A DNA stretch of 64,000 bases from JBDSZL01 sp039925145 (GTDB taxonomy: Bacteria > Acidobacteriota > Vicinamibacteria > Vicinamibacterales > SCN-69-37), in assembly GCA_039925145.1 (NCBI GenBank), contig JBDSZL010000032.1, positions 6,314 to 70,313 of the forward strand, written 5' to 3'. Below are positions 7,019 through 15,307 of this stretch, piece by piece. A program made the position numbers and the translations under genes. The number at the start of each line of letters is the position of its first letter. The first letter of the stretch is position 1. The notes below the pieces were generated by a model. That model worked only from the letters and a program-made list of their open reading frames with translations, was not told the origin of the DNA and searched no databases.

Positions 7019-9160
7019 ATGCGATTAGAGCGAATTCGACCAGTTCTACTCCTGACGTCACTCGTGATCGGCCTATGGGTCGTCGCCATGGCGGCCCAGG
7101 GGGGCGGCGGGGGCAGGGCCGGCGGAGCGGGGCGCGGACAGGGGGGCCCAGGCGGAGGGGCAGGCGGCGGGCGAGGCGGCTTCGGCCAGGGCCCAGCTGG
7201 CGGCCCGGGCGGCCCCGGCGGTGGGCGGGGCGGACCAGCGCGCGACAGCGCGGCAGTCACGGCTGTCGGCACCGGCACTATCAGCGGCATGGTCGTGCTC
7301 GATGGAGGTTCACCTGCGCGCCGGGCGCGGGTCACCCTCAACGCGCCCGAACTGCGTGGGGGGCGCTCCGCAGTGACTGACGATGCCGGGCGATTCACAT
7401 TTCCGGCGCTGCCCGCTGGACGCTTCACGATGACGGCCTCCAAGCCGGGATTCGTCGACAACAGCTATGGCGCCAAGAAGCCCGGCCGGCCTGGCACTCC
7501 GATTCAACTGGCAGATGGACAGAAGCTCGAGCGAGCGGTGATCACACTGCCGCGTGGCAGCGTGCTCACCGGCATCGTGGTCGACGAGCGCGGCGAGCCC
7601 TCGGCCGGAACGCCCGTGCGTGCGCTCCGATTCGTCAGTCAGACCGGCGAGCGGACCCTCCAGTCGGCCGGGCAGGATCAGACTGACGACCGGGGCATGT
7701 ACCGCATCTACCAGCTCCAGCCCGGCGACTACATCGTCACGGCTTCCCCACGAAATGTCTCGGGCGGCGACTTCGCACAAGCCATTGCCACGCAGGTCAG
7801 CGCGCTCGTGCAGCAGGCACAGTCCAATCCGCAGACGAGCGGCCTGCTCGCGGGCCTTGCCGGTGGCGGTGGACAGAACGCCATCGCCGATCGTGTGGCG
7901 CAGCTCCAGCAGCAGTTGGCACAGGGGGCGCCGGAACAGGCGGTGGCCTACGCACCCGTTTATTACCCCGGCACGGCAACGGCATCGGCCGCAACCACCG
8001 TCACGCTCGGTGTGGCCGAGGAGCGCGCCGGCGTCGACTTTCAGCTGCAACTAGTCCCGACGTCGAAGGTGGAGGGCACTGTCACGTCTTTCGACGGCAC
8101 ATTGCCGCAGGGCACGCAGGTGTCGCTCATCAGCGCCGACAAGGCCACGCCGGCCGGAATTGTGGGCACCAGTGTCACGCGCGTCGACCAGACAGGCCAC
8201 TTCAGATTCGCGGGCATCACGCCAGGCGATTACACGTTGCAGGCTCGCGCGACGGTCCGCGATGCCACTGCTGCCAACGATGCACAAGTGCAGGGACGTG
8301 GCGGCCGCGGCGGACCTGGGGGACCCGGGGGAGGAGCAATCCTGCAGGTGCTGTGGGCGTCGGTCGCCGTGTCGGTTGCAGGCCAGGACCTAGCCGACCT
8401 CGGGTTGAGCCTGCAGCCCGGCATGAGTGTCCAGGGACGTGTCGAGTTCCACGGGACGCAGCCACCCGCCGATCTGACGCGCGTGCGGGTCTCGCTGACG
8501 CCGCGCGGCTCGCAGGGATTTCAGATTGGCGGAATCGCTCCCGTCCAGGCCGACGCCTCCGGTCATTTCAGCGTGATGGGCGTCGCTCCAGGTCGATATG
8601 TGTTGAACGCGTCGGTCGCGGGAGCCGGGGCCGCAGCAAGTCAACAGGCCGCTGTGGGGCGAGGCGCTGGAGCTCCAGCGGCCGGGGGACGGGGCGGGGG
8701 GGCTGGTGCCGGGGGCGGGTTGGCGAACGGCCAGTGGCGGCTGAAGTCAGCGGTTGTCGACGGACGCGATGTCCTCGACTTTCCGCTCGAGATCGGGCCC
8801 GGGCAGGAAGTGGCCAGTGCGCTGCTGACATTCACCGACAAGTCGCAGCAGCTTTCGGGCACGATTCAGGACACGGCGGGTAGGCCGACGGCAGACTTCG
8901 CCATTATTGTGTTCCCGTCGGACAAGCGCTACTGGCTGCCGCAATCGCGCCGCATCCTCTCGACGCGGCCAGATACAGACGGCAAGTTCACGTTCGGTTC
9001 GCTCCCTGAGGGCGATTATCGCCTCACGGCCGTAACCGACGTGGAGCCCGGCGAGTGGTACGACCCGGCATTTCTCACCCAGCTCCTGCAGGCGTCAATC
9101 CCAGTCAGCATTGTCGAGGGTGACAAGAAAGTGCAGAACATCAGGTTAGCCGGAGGGTAG
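7019..9160 (+). CDS. Exported carboxypeptidase-regulatory-like protein with glycine-rich N-terminus
   Basis: A 713-residue secreted protein. The signal peptide is MRLERIRPVLLLTSLVIG and on. Mature residues 25-75 are almost only G, R, P, Q and A with RGG-like steps. Then come several CarboxypepD_reg/SpaA-like beta domains, recognisable by VVDERGEPSAGTPVRALR, TDDRGMYRIYQLQPGDYIVT, GHFRFAGITPGDYTLQ and GKFTFGSLPEGDYRLTAVTD. More glycine-rich linkers lie near residues 430 and 545-570. The role is probably surface adhesion or polysaccharide binding. The start at 7019 has GGGCAGG upstream; ATG 6998 is an alternative. A paralogue lies at 50123-52114. The last 15 bp overlap the convergent lipoprotein gene. 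Confidence 0.8.
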   Translation: MRLERIRPVLLLTSLVIGLWVVAMAAQGGGGGRAGGAGRGQGGPGGGAGGGRGGFGQGPAGGPGGPGGGRGGPARDSAAVTAVGTGTISGMVVLDGGSPARRARVTLNAPELRGGRSAVTDDAGRFTFPALPAGRFTMTASKPGFVDNSYGAKKPGRPGTPIQLADGQKLERAVITLPRGSVLTGIVVDERGEPSAGTPVRALRFVSQTGERTLQSAGQDQTDDRGMYRIYQLQPGDYIVTASPRNVSGGDFAQAIATQVSALVQQAQSNPQTSGLLAGLAGGGGQNAIADRVAQLQQQLAQGAPEQAVAYAPVYYPGTATASAATTVTLGVAEERAGVDFQLQLVPTSKVEGTVTSFDGTLPQGTQVSLISADKATPAGIVGTSVTRVDQTGHFRFAGITPGDYTLQARATVRDATAANDAQVQGRGGRGGPGGPGGGAILQVLWASVAVSVAGQDLADLGLSLQPGMSVQGRVEFHGTQPPADLTRVRVSLTPRGSQGFQIGGIAPVQADASGHFSVMGVAPGRYVLNASVAGAGAAASQQAAVGRGAGAPAAGGRGGGAGAGGGLANGQWRLKSAVVDGRDVLDFPLEIGPGQEVASALLTFTDKSQQLSGTIQDTAGRPTADFAIIVFPSDKRYWLPQSRRILSTRPDTDGKFTFGSLPEGDYRLTAVTDVEPGEWYDPAFLTQLLQASIPVSIVEGDKKVQNIRLAGG

Positions 9161-9931
9161 TCGCCTGCCAGCGGCGACAGCGTGGCGGCGCTTGGCCCTC
9201 GAAATAGTGATCCAGATCAGGGTCGCAAGCACCGCGACGGCGGCCCCGAAAGCGCCGGCAAACAGCCACAGGGTGCGGTACAGGATGGACTCGGAGTCCA
9301 TGCGCACTTCCATCCGCAGCGGCTGACCGGCCCGTCGGTCCGAGAGCCGCTGCTCCCACGTCAGAATGTTGCCTCTGTCGGGCTCCCCATTCGCGCCCGT
9401 CTCCAGCCGCTTCACATTGTGGAAGACGATCCGGCTTGGAAGGTGCAGCTTGAAAGCCACCAATTCCGAGCCATCCCAGTTGACTGCCCCCGGATTGCCG
9501 GCCGCGCTCGCACCCAACTCCTGCTCGAAGTGGAGCAGCTTGCCATCGCGGCTGAATGCATAGGTCGCCCACGACAGAATGCCGCAGCTCTTCAAGCGCA
9601 TGACATCCGGCGTCGCGATGCGCACCTGCACGAACCGCCGGCCGCGTCGAATCCACGGCTGTCCCACGCGCACATCGGGGCACTGGGCGGCGACGAACAG
9701 CGCGCGAATCTGATCGCGCTCCACGCGCGCATGAAGCGCCGGATCGAGAGGCGCGCCGTGCAGCGCGACGAGCGCCGGCACCGATGAATCGATCACGAGC
9801 GTGGCGGCGCCATTCACGCCGAGATAGAGCTGCTCTTCGTATTCGTACTGCCGGCCCAGCGGGTTGCTGCACGACCCGGCAAAGGTGAGCGCGAGCAGCA
9901 CCATCGCGGACGCGGCGATCCGGTCAAACAT
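9146..9931 (-). CDS. Probable lipoprotein with a C-terminal membrane anchor
   Basis: A 261-residue protein of unknown function. The N-terminus MFDRIAASAMVLLALTFAGSC ends in a possible lipobox (AGSC) and the mature part begins SNPLGRQYEYEEQLYLGVNG. A single transmembrane helix lies near the C-terminus (LWLFAGAFGAAVAVLATLIW), followed by a basic tail ISRAKRRHAVAAGRR. Being anchored at both ends would leave a periplasmic domain of about 200 residues. I start at the ATG at 9931; the ATG at 9961 is also in frame. The polA promoter region overlaps its 5' end. Confidence 0.7.
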   Translation of the reverse strand: MFDRIAASAMVLLALTFAGSCSNPLGRQYEYEEQLYLGVNGAATLVIDSSVPALVALHGAPLDPALHARVERDQIRALFVAAQCPDVRVGQPWIRRGRRFVQVRIATPDVMRLKSCGILSWATYAFSRDGKLLHFEQELGASAAGNPGAVNWDGSELVAFKLHLPSRIVFHNVKRLETGANGEPDRGNILTWEQRLSDRRAGQPLRMEVRMDSESILYRTLWLFAGAFGAAVAVLATLIWITISRAKRRHAVAAGRRLPSG

Positions 9932-9942
9932 CGCCCGAATGA

Positions 9943-9948
9943 TATACT
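9943..9948 (+). promoter_or_regulatory. Candidate -10 element of polA
   Basis: TATACT on the plus strand lies 18 bases before the polA GTG, giving a leader of roughly 11 bases that lacks a Shine-Dalgarno sequence. It overlaps the 5' end of the divergent lipoprotein gene. Confidence 0.4.
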
Positions 9949-9966
9949 GCGTTTCCCGCATCGCTC

Positions 9967-12696
9967 GTGGCAGTGAAATCCCCGGTCACACCTTCACACG
10001 TGCCTCGCCTCTTTCTCATTGACGGCAGTTCTCAGATGTACCGCGCGTATCACGCGATCCGCGGACTGACAGGCCCGGACGGCCGCTCGACCAACGCGGT
10101 CTATGGCTTCACGACGATGCTGCGCAAGCTGCTCGCCGACCATTCACCCGAGTTCATCGTCGCCTCATTCGACCTCGCGGGTCCGACGTTCAGAGACGAC
10201 ATGGTCACCGACTACAAGGCGAATCGGACGCCGATGCCGTCCGATCTGGCCGAGCAGGTCCCGCTCGTCCGCGAGGCTTGCGAAGCGATGGGCGTGCCCA
10301 TCCTGACATCCGAGCGCTATGAGGCCGACGATGTGATTGGGACATTGGCCGTTCAGGCCAGCGCCGCCGGGTTCGAGGTGGCGATCGTCACGGGCGACAA
10401 GGACTTCTTTCAGCTGGTGACAGCCGGAATTCGGGTGTTCAACCCCCGCGATGAGGGCACGTGGTACGACGCGGAGGGCGTCGTGACCAAGCTCGGCGTG
10501 CGGCCCGACCAGGTTCTGGACGTCATGGCCCTGATGGGCGACAGCATCGACAACATCAAGGGCGTGCCTGGCATCGGCGAGAAGGGGGCGCGCGAGCTGA
10601 TTGCCACTTACGGCACGCTCGACGCACTGATCGAACAGGCGGCCTCGCTCCCGCAGAAGCGCTACCGCGAGGCGCTGATGGCTCATGCCGACTCGGCGCG
10701 ATCGAGCCGCGAGCTGGCGCGCATCTGCACGGACGTGCCGGTGACGTTCGATTCCGAGGCGTTTCGCTATCGCGGGCCATCGCACGAGCGCTGCTACGCC
10801 CTGTTCTCGCTGCTCGGCTTCCGCGCCCTGTCGCAGGAGTTCGCGCCGACGGCAGAGTCGGTGACCCGCGACTACGTCGTGATCACGTCGCTCGAGCAGA
10901 TCGACACGCTTTCCGCCACGTTACGAGCCGCTGGCCGGATCGGGATCGCGATCGTCGCGAGCGAGCCGTCCGCCATTCGCGCCGACATCATCGGGATCGC
11001 CGTGGCCTGGAAGCCGGGTACCGCCGCCTACATCCCGATCGGTCATTCCGGGCTGACCGACCAGCCGAACATGCCAGACCGCGAGGTGTTCGCGCGGCTG
11101 CGTGCGGTGCTCGAGGACTCGAGCGTGGCAAAGGTCGGCCACGACCTCAAGACGGCCAACATCCTGCTGGGGCGGCAGCGCGTGATGCTCGCGGGCGACG
11201 AGCTCGACATCATGATCGCGAGTTACCTGGTCGATGCGACGCGGTCGAGCCATGCCATCGAAGGTCTGGCCCTCGAACGCGCCGGCTACCGGGCGCAGAC
11301 CGATCAGGACGTCCTTGGGAAGGGCAGCAGAGCGCTCGCGTGGGCGGCGGTGCCGCCCGAGTCACTCGTGACGCTGGCGGCAGAACGCGCGGACCTGCCG
11401 CTGACGCTATCGACAGGGCTGCTCGAGGATCTGCGGCGCGAGGGGCTCGACCAGGTGTATCAATCCATCGAGCAGCCCCTTATTCCTATCCTGGCCGACC
11501 TCGAGCGATGCGGCGTGAAGGTGGACGTGGCGGCGCTCAGCGTGCTCGCCCGGTCGATGCAGACGCAGCTCGACGACCTGACTCGAGAAATTTTCCGTCA
11601 CGCCGGCGGCGAGTTCAACATCAACTCACCCCGCCAGTTGTCAGAAGTGCTTTTCGAACGGCTGAACCTGCAGCCTTCGAAGAAGACAGGTAAGACCCGG
11701 GTTGTCTCGACGGCACGCGACGTTCTCGAGGAACTGGCGTCGGTGCACGAACTGCCGGCGCTCGTGCTCAAGTGGCGCGAGGTTCAAAAACTGAAGGGCA
11801 CTTATGTGGACGCGCTGCCCGCGATGGTCAGCCCTCTCAGCGGACGCGTGCACACCACCTTCAATCAGGCCGTGGCCGCCACCGGCCGGCTCAGCAGCAG
11901 CGACCCGAATCTGCAGAACATCCCGATTCGCACCCCGCTCGGACGCGAGATCCGGGCGGCGTTCATCGCGGAGCCAGGCTTCGCCCTCATCTCGGCCGAC
12001 TACTCGCAAATCGAACTACGGGTGCTTGCGCACCTCTCCGGCGACGAAGCGCTCACCGAGGCCTTCCAGCAGGGGATCGATATTCATGACCGGACCGCGG
12101 ACCGCGTGTTCGGGGGCCCCGACGGACCACTGCAACTGGACCCGCACGAGCTTCGCCGGCGGGCAAAGATCATCAACTACGCCCTTCTCTACGGCAAGAC
12201 GGCCTTTACGCTCGCCAAGGACATCGGCGTGCCCCAGCAGGCGGCTCAGGAGTTCATCGACGCCTATTTCGCCGGGTTCCCGGGTGTCCGCGGCTTCATC
12301 GATCGCACGCTGGCCGAGGCCCGCACCAGCGGGGTCGTGCGCACGGCCACAGGCCGCCGGCGCCTGGTGCCGGAGCTGACCAGCCGGAACGGCCAAATCA
12401 GGGCCGCGGCAGAACGGGAAGCGGTCAACATGCCGATTCAGGGCACCGCCGCCGATATTCTCAAGCTCGCGATGATCGGCATCCGCCGCACGCTCCACGA
12501 CTGGAACGGCGGCAGGCCAGACCCAGCCCGCATGATCCTGACCGTCCACGACGAGCTGCTTTTCGAAGCGCCTGAGGCACAGGCGGCCGAGATCGCCCAC
12601 CTCGTTCAGGGGGTGATGCAACAGGCATTTGCCTTGTCTGTGCCACTCACGGCGGACGTAGGCGTGGGCCGGAACTGGAAGGAAGCGAAGCCCTAG
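9967..12696 (+). CDS. polA: DNA polymerase I
   Basis: A 909-residue repair and Okazaki-fragment polymerase. Residues 15-300 are the 5'-3' exonuclease (LFLIDGSSQMYRAYHA, VASFDLAGPTFRDD, YEADDVIGTLA, VTGDKDFFQL). Residues 305-500 are a 3'-5' exonuclease fold without the DxE metal ligands of exo I, so proofreading is probably lost. The polymerase domain has motif A ADYSQIELRVLAH (Asp678), motif B RRRAKIINYALLYGK (Lys734, Tyr738) and motif C TVHDELLFEAP (Asp862). The O-helix residue is Tyr738 where most bacterial Pol I enzymes have Phe. The start is GTG at 9967. The pcnB gene follows after 19 bp but has its own -10. Confidence 0.97.
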   Translation: MAVKSPVTPSHVPRLFLIDGSSQMYRAYHAIRGLTGPDGRSTNAVYGFTTMLRKLLADHSPEFIVASFDLAGPTFRDDMVTDYKANRTPMPSDLAEQVPLVREACEAMGVPILTSERYEADDVIGTLAVQASAAGFEVAIVTGDKDFFQLVTAGIRVFNPRDEGTWYDAEGVVTKLGVRPDQVLDVMALMGDSIDNIKGVPGIGEKGARELIATYGTLDALIEQAASLPQKRYREALMAHADSARSSRELARICTDVPVTFDSEAFRYRGPSHERCYALFSLLGFRALSQEFAPTAESVTRDYVVITSLEQIDTLSATLRAAGRIGIAIVASEPSAIRADIIGIAVAWKPGTAAYIPIGHSGLTDQPNMPDREVFARLRAVLEDSSVAKVGHDLKTANILLGRQRVMLAGDELDIMIASYLVDATRSSHAIEGLALERAGYRAQTDQDVLGKGSRALAWAAVPPESLVTLAAERADLPLTLSTGLLEDLRREGLDQVYQSIEQPLIPILADLERCGVKVDVAALSVLARSMQTQLDDLTREIFRHAGGEFNINSPRQLSEVLFERLNLQPSKKTGKTRVVSTARDVLEELASVHELPALVLKWREVQKLKGTYVDALPAMVSPLSGRVHTTFNQAVAATGRLSSSDPNLQNIPIRTPLGREIRAAFIAEPGFALISADYSQIELRVLAHLSGDEALTEAFQQGIDIHDRTADRVFGGPDGPLQLDPHELRRRAKIINYALLYGKTAFTLAKDIGVPQQAAQEFIDAYFAGFPGVRGFIDRTLAEARTSGVVRTATGRRRLVPELTSRNGQIRAAAEREAVNMPIQGTAADILKLAMIGIRRTLHDWNGGRPDPARMILTVHDELLFEAPEAQAAEIAHLVQGVMQQAFALSVPLTADVGVGRNWKEAKP

Positions 12697-12701
12697 GGCC
12701 T

Positions 12702-12707
12702 TATAAT
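12702..12707 (+). promoter_or_regulatory. Consensus -10 (TATAAT) of pcnB
   Basis: A perfect TATAAT lies 8 bases before the GTG at 12716, in the 19-bp gap after polA. There is no Shine-Dalgarno sequence between it and the start, so pcnB is probably transcribed as a leaderless mRNA. Confidence 0.55.
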
Positions 12708-12715
12708 CGGTTTTC

Positions 12716-14038
12716 GTGCCCGTACCTATCATCCTGCCGCGAGCAGACCACAAGATTTCGCGCAAGGATATCGACTCGGAAGCGCTGAAAGTCCTCTACC
12801 GGCTTCACGAGCACCATTACGTCGCCTACCTGGTTGGGGGCAGCGTCCGCGACCTGCTCCTGGGGCGACGTCCAAAAGATTTCGACATCGGCACCGACGC
12901 CCACCCGTATCAGATCAAGAAGCTGTTCAGGAACTGCTGGATCATCGGCCGACGCTTCCGGCTCGCCCACGTCAAGTTCGGCCCCAAGACCATCGAAGTC
13001 GCCACTTTCCGCCGCGTGGTCCCGGAACCGGCTTCGGACACTCCGGACGGCGAGCCCGACACCCGCCCCGTTGTCGCGGCGTCGGTCCCAGAGGGGGCCG
13101 ATCAGGGGATGATTCATCGCGACAACACCTTCGGCACGCCGGAAGAAGACGCATTCAGGCGCGACTTCACGATCAACGGCCTGTTCTACGACATCGCCAC
13201 GTTTTCGGTGATCGACTACGTGGGAGGGCTGGAGGATCTGGACAAGCGGGTCGTGAGGTCGATTGGCGACCCCCGCGTGCGGTTTGTCGAGGATCCGGTC
13301 CGGATGATTCGCGCGATCGTGATGGCGAGCCGGCTGGGCTTCGACCTGGACCTGCTGGTGACCGAAGCAATTGCAGAACATCGCGAGCTGATCGCCCAAG
13401 CCTCGCCGGCGCGACTCCTCGAGGAGTACTACAAGATTCTACGGTCAGGCTGTGCGGAGGCAACGTTCCGGGCGCTCGGCCGCGCGCGACTGCTCGAGCT
13501 CATCACTCCCGAGCTCAGGCATCCGCCCGAAGCCCTGTGGGATACGCTCGCCCGGCTCGACAGCTACAGGCAGCAGTTCCCCTCGGCGCCGCCTGAGCTG
13601 ACCAACACCATGCTCATCGGCGCTCTGCTCATTCCCACGGGATTGCTGGAGAAACGCGCACCGACCTCTGCGCGGGATCCACACGGAGACCGAATCAACT
13701 TCGGCATCCTGCCGATCGCGCGACGCGACATGGAACGGCTCCGGCACATCCTGCAGATGGTGCCGCGGCTGATTGACGCGGCACTCCCGCCTAGAGTCGC
13801 GCGGGGAATCATGCATCGGCCCGCCTTCCCAGACACGCTTCTCTGGCTCGAGATATTCAGCGACGTCCCGGAGCAGGTCGAGCAGTGGAAACAGGCCAGC
13901 CAGGCCAAGGCTCACGCACCCGACGCCGGCCCAGACAACGACCCACTCCAGCCCGACGAGATTCCGACCGGGCCCCCGAGACGCCGGCGCCGCAGGCGAC
14001 GCCGCGGGCGAAGCAGCCCGCGGCCCGAAAACACCTGA
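12716..14038 (+). CDS. pcnB: Poly(A) polymerase / tRNA nucleotidyltransferase family protein (PcnB type)
   Basis: A 440-residue class II nucleotidyltransferase that adds A residues, or CCA, to RNA 3' ends. The head domain has VGGSVRDLLLGRRPKDFDIGT with the catalytic DxD, then KKLFRNCWIIGRRFRLAHVKF, the run that separates PcnB-type poly(A) polymerases from CCA enzymes. RRDFTINGLFYDI and DPVRMIRAIVMASRLGF follow, as in the family. The C-terminus ends in a long arginine run after PPRRRRRR, as in the basic tails of PcnB proteins that bind RNA. The start is GTG at 12716. Whether the enzyme adds poly(A) or CCA cannot be settled from sequence alone. Confidence 0.88.
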   Translation: MPVPIILPRADHKISRKDIDSEALKVLYRLHEHHYVAYLVGGSVRDLLLGRRPKDFDIGTDAHPYQIKKLFRNCWIIGRRFRLAHVKFGPKTIEVATFRRVVPEPASDTPDGEPDTRPVVAASVPEGADQGMIHRDNTFGTPEEDAFRRDFTINGLFYDIATFSVIDYVGGLEDLDKRVVRSIGDPRVRFVEDPVRMIRAIVMASRLGFDLDLLVTEAIAEHRELIAQASPARLLEEYYKILRSGCAEATFRALGRARLLELITPELRHPPEALWDTLARLDSYRQQFPSAPPELTNTMLIGALLIPTGLLEKRAPTSARDPHGDRINFGILPIARRDMERLRHILQMVPRLIDAALPPRVARGIMHRPAFPDTLLWLEIFSDVPEQVEQWKQASQAKAHAPDAGPDNDPLQPDEIPTGPPRRRRRRRRRGRSSPRPENT

Positions 14039-14041
14039 CGC

Positions 14042-15124
14042 TCAGCCGTGCTTGCGCTCGAACTCCTTCATGAAGTGAACAAGCGCGGTGACACCTTCCT
14101 CGGGGAAGGCGTTGTAGATCGAGGCCCGCAGCCCTCCCACCGAGCGATGGCCCTTGAGCCCATCAAACCCAGCGGCGGTCACTTCCTTCACGAACAGCTT
14201 CTCGAGCTCCTCACTGGGTAACCGGAAGGTGACGTTCATCCTCGAACGGCTGTCGGCATTGGCATGCGGCCGCCAGAAAGGTGTGCGGTCGAGCTCGTCG
14301 TACAGGATCTTCGCCTTACGCTCGTTCACGACCGCCATGGCATCGAGACCGCCGTTGCTGACCAGCCATTTCAGGACCAGTCGCAGGATGTAAATGCCGA
14401 ACACCGGCGGCGTGTTGTAGAGCGAGCCGTTATCTGCGAGCAGCTTGTAATTCAGCATGCTCGGCAGCGTGTCGGCCGACCGCGCCAGCAGGTCTTCACG
14501 GACGATGACGACCGTGACGCCCGAAGGCCCCAGGTTTTTTTGAGCACCGGCATAGATCAGACCGAACCTGGAGACATCGATCGGCTTTGAATAAATATCC
14601 GATGAGGCGTCACAGACGAGCGGCACCGCGCCGGTGTCGGGCACGGTCGACCACTGTGTGCCGAAGATCGTGTTGTTCGACGTCATGTGGACGTAGGCGG
14701 CGCTCGGGGTGAGCTGCAGATCGCCCTGCGCGGGGACGCGCTTGAACCCGTCAGCCTCGGTCGAGGCCGCCACGTTCGTCTGCCCCACCCGCTTGGCCTC
14801 TTTCAGCGCCTTCTTCGACCAGTCGCCGGTGATGATGTAGTCGGCCGACGCGCCCTGGGTCAGCAAGTTCATGGGCACCATCGAGAACTGCAGGCTGGCC
14901 CCGCCCTGCAGGAACAGCACTTTGTAGTTGTCGGGAATCCGGCCCAGGGTCCGCAGGTCGGCTTCGGCACCTTGAATGATTTCGTCGAACGGCTTCGACC
15001 GGTGACTGATCTCCATCACCGACATCCCGACATTCGGGAGAGCAATCAGATCGCGTTGCGCTTCTTCGAGCACCGGCAGCGGCAGCACAGCCGGCCCTGC
15101 TGAGAAGTTATAGATGCGAGACAT
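14042..15124 (-). CDS. serC: Phosphoserine aminotransferase
   Basis: A 360-residue PLP enzyme that makes 3-phosphoserine from 3-phosphohydroxypyruvate and glutamate in serine synthesis. The N-terminus YNFSAGPAVLPLPVLEEAQ is diagnostic, followed by SVMEISHRSKPFDEI, LFLQGGASLQFSMVPMNL and the PLP-lysine block FGLIYAGAQKNLGPSGVTVV. The length matches the 360-residue norm. Its stop codon lies 3 bp from that of the convergent pcnB gene. The DUF1015 gene lies upstream on the same strand, a pairing common near serine genes. No Shine-Dalgarno sequence is visible before the ATG. Confidence 0.96.
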   Translation of the reverse strand: MSRIYNFSAGPAVLPLPVLEEAQRDLIALPNVGMSVMEISHRSKPFDEIIQGAEADLRTLGRIPDNYKVLFLQGGASLQFSMVPMNLLTQGASADYIITGDWSKKALKEAKRVGQTNVAASTEADGFKRVPAQGDLQLTPSAAYVHMTSNNTIFGTQWSTVPDTGAVPLVCDASSDIYSKPIDVSRFGLIYAGAQKNLGPSGVTVVIVREDLLARSADTLPSMLNYKLLADNGSLYNTPPVFGIYILRLVLKWLVSNGGLDAMAVVNERKAKILYDELDRTPFWRPHANADSRSRMNVTFRLPSEELEKLFVKEVTAAGFDGLKGHRSVGGLRASIYNAFPEEGVTALVHFMKEFERKHG

Positions 15125-15251
15125 AGAGGATGAGTCCTTGATCCTGGGTGCCAGGCGGAGAGCGAACGCGGCTCGATCGCCTCTGCCGGAGCGTCATGTA
15201 ATGCCCTGATGATTTCACGAACCGCCGGGCCGACGCGAGTTCCCACCCGTC

Positions 15252-15307
15252 AGCCCCAAGCCCCAAGCCCCGAGCCCCGCGCGTAGGCCGTAAGCCGTAA
15301 GCCGTCT
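15252..15307. repeat. Eight in-phase 7-bp tandem units
   Basis: Between serC and the DUF1015 gene, 56 bases divide into eight heptads without a gap: four of AGCCCCR (15252-15279), one CGCGTAG, two GCCGTAA and one GCCGTCT that touches the DUF1015 stop codon. Related heptads occur on the opposite strand at 17915-17935. The function is unknown. Confidence 0.7.

Noticed and set aside
12716..14038. Annotation as CCA-adding enzyme
   Set aside because: The RRFRLAHV run after the catalytic block and the basic C-terminal tail fit PcnB poly(A) polymerases better, though specificity is not proven.
14524..14532. T-run in serC as a terminator
   Set aside because: It is inside the coding sequence and no stem precedes it on either strand.
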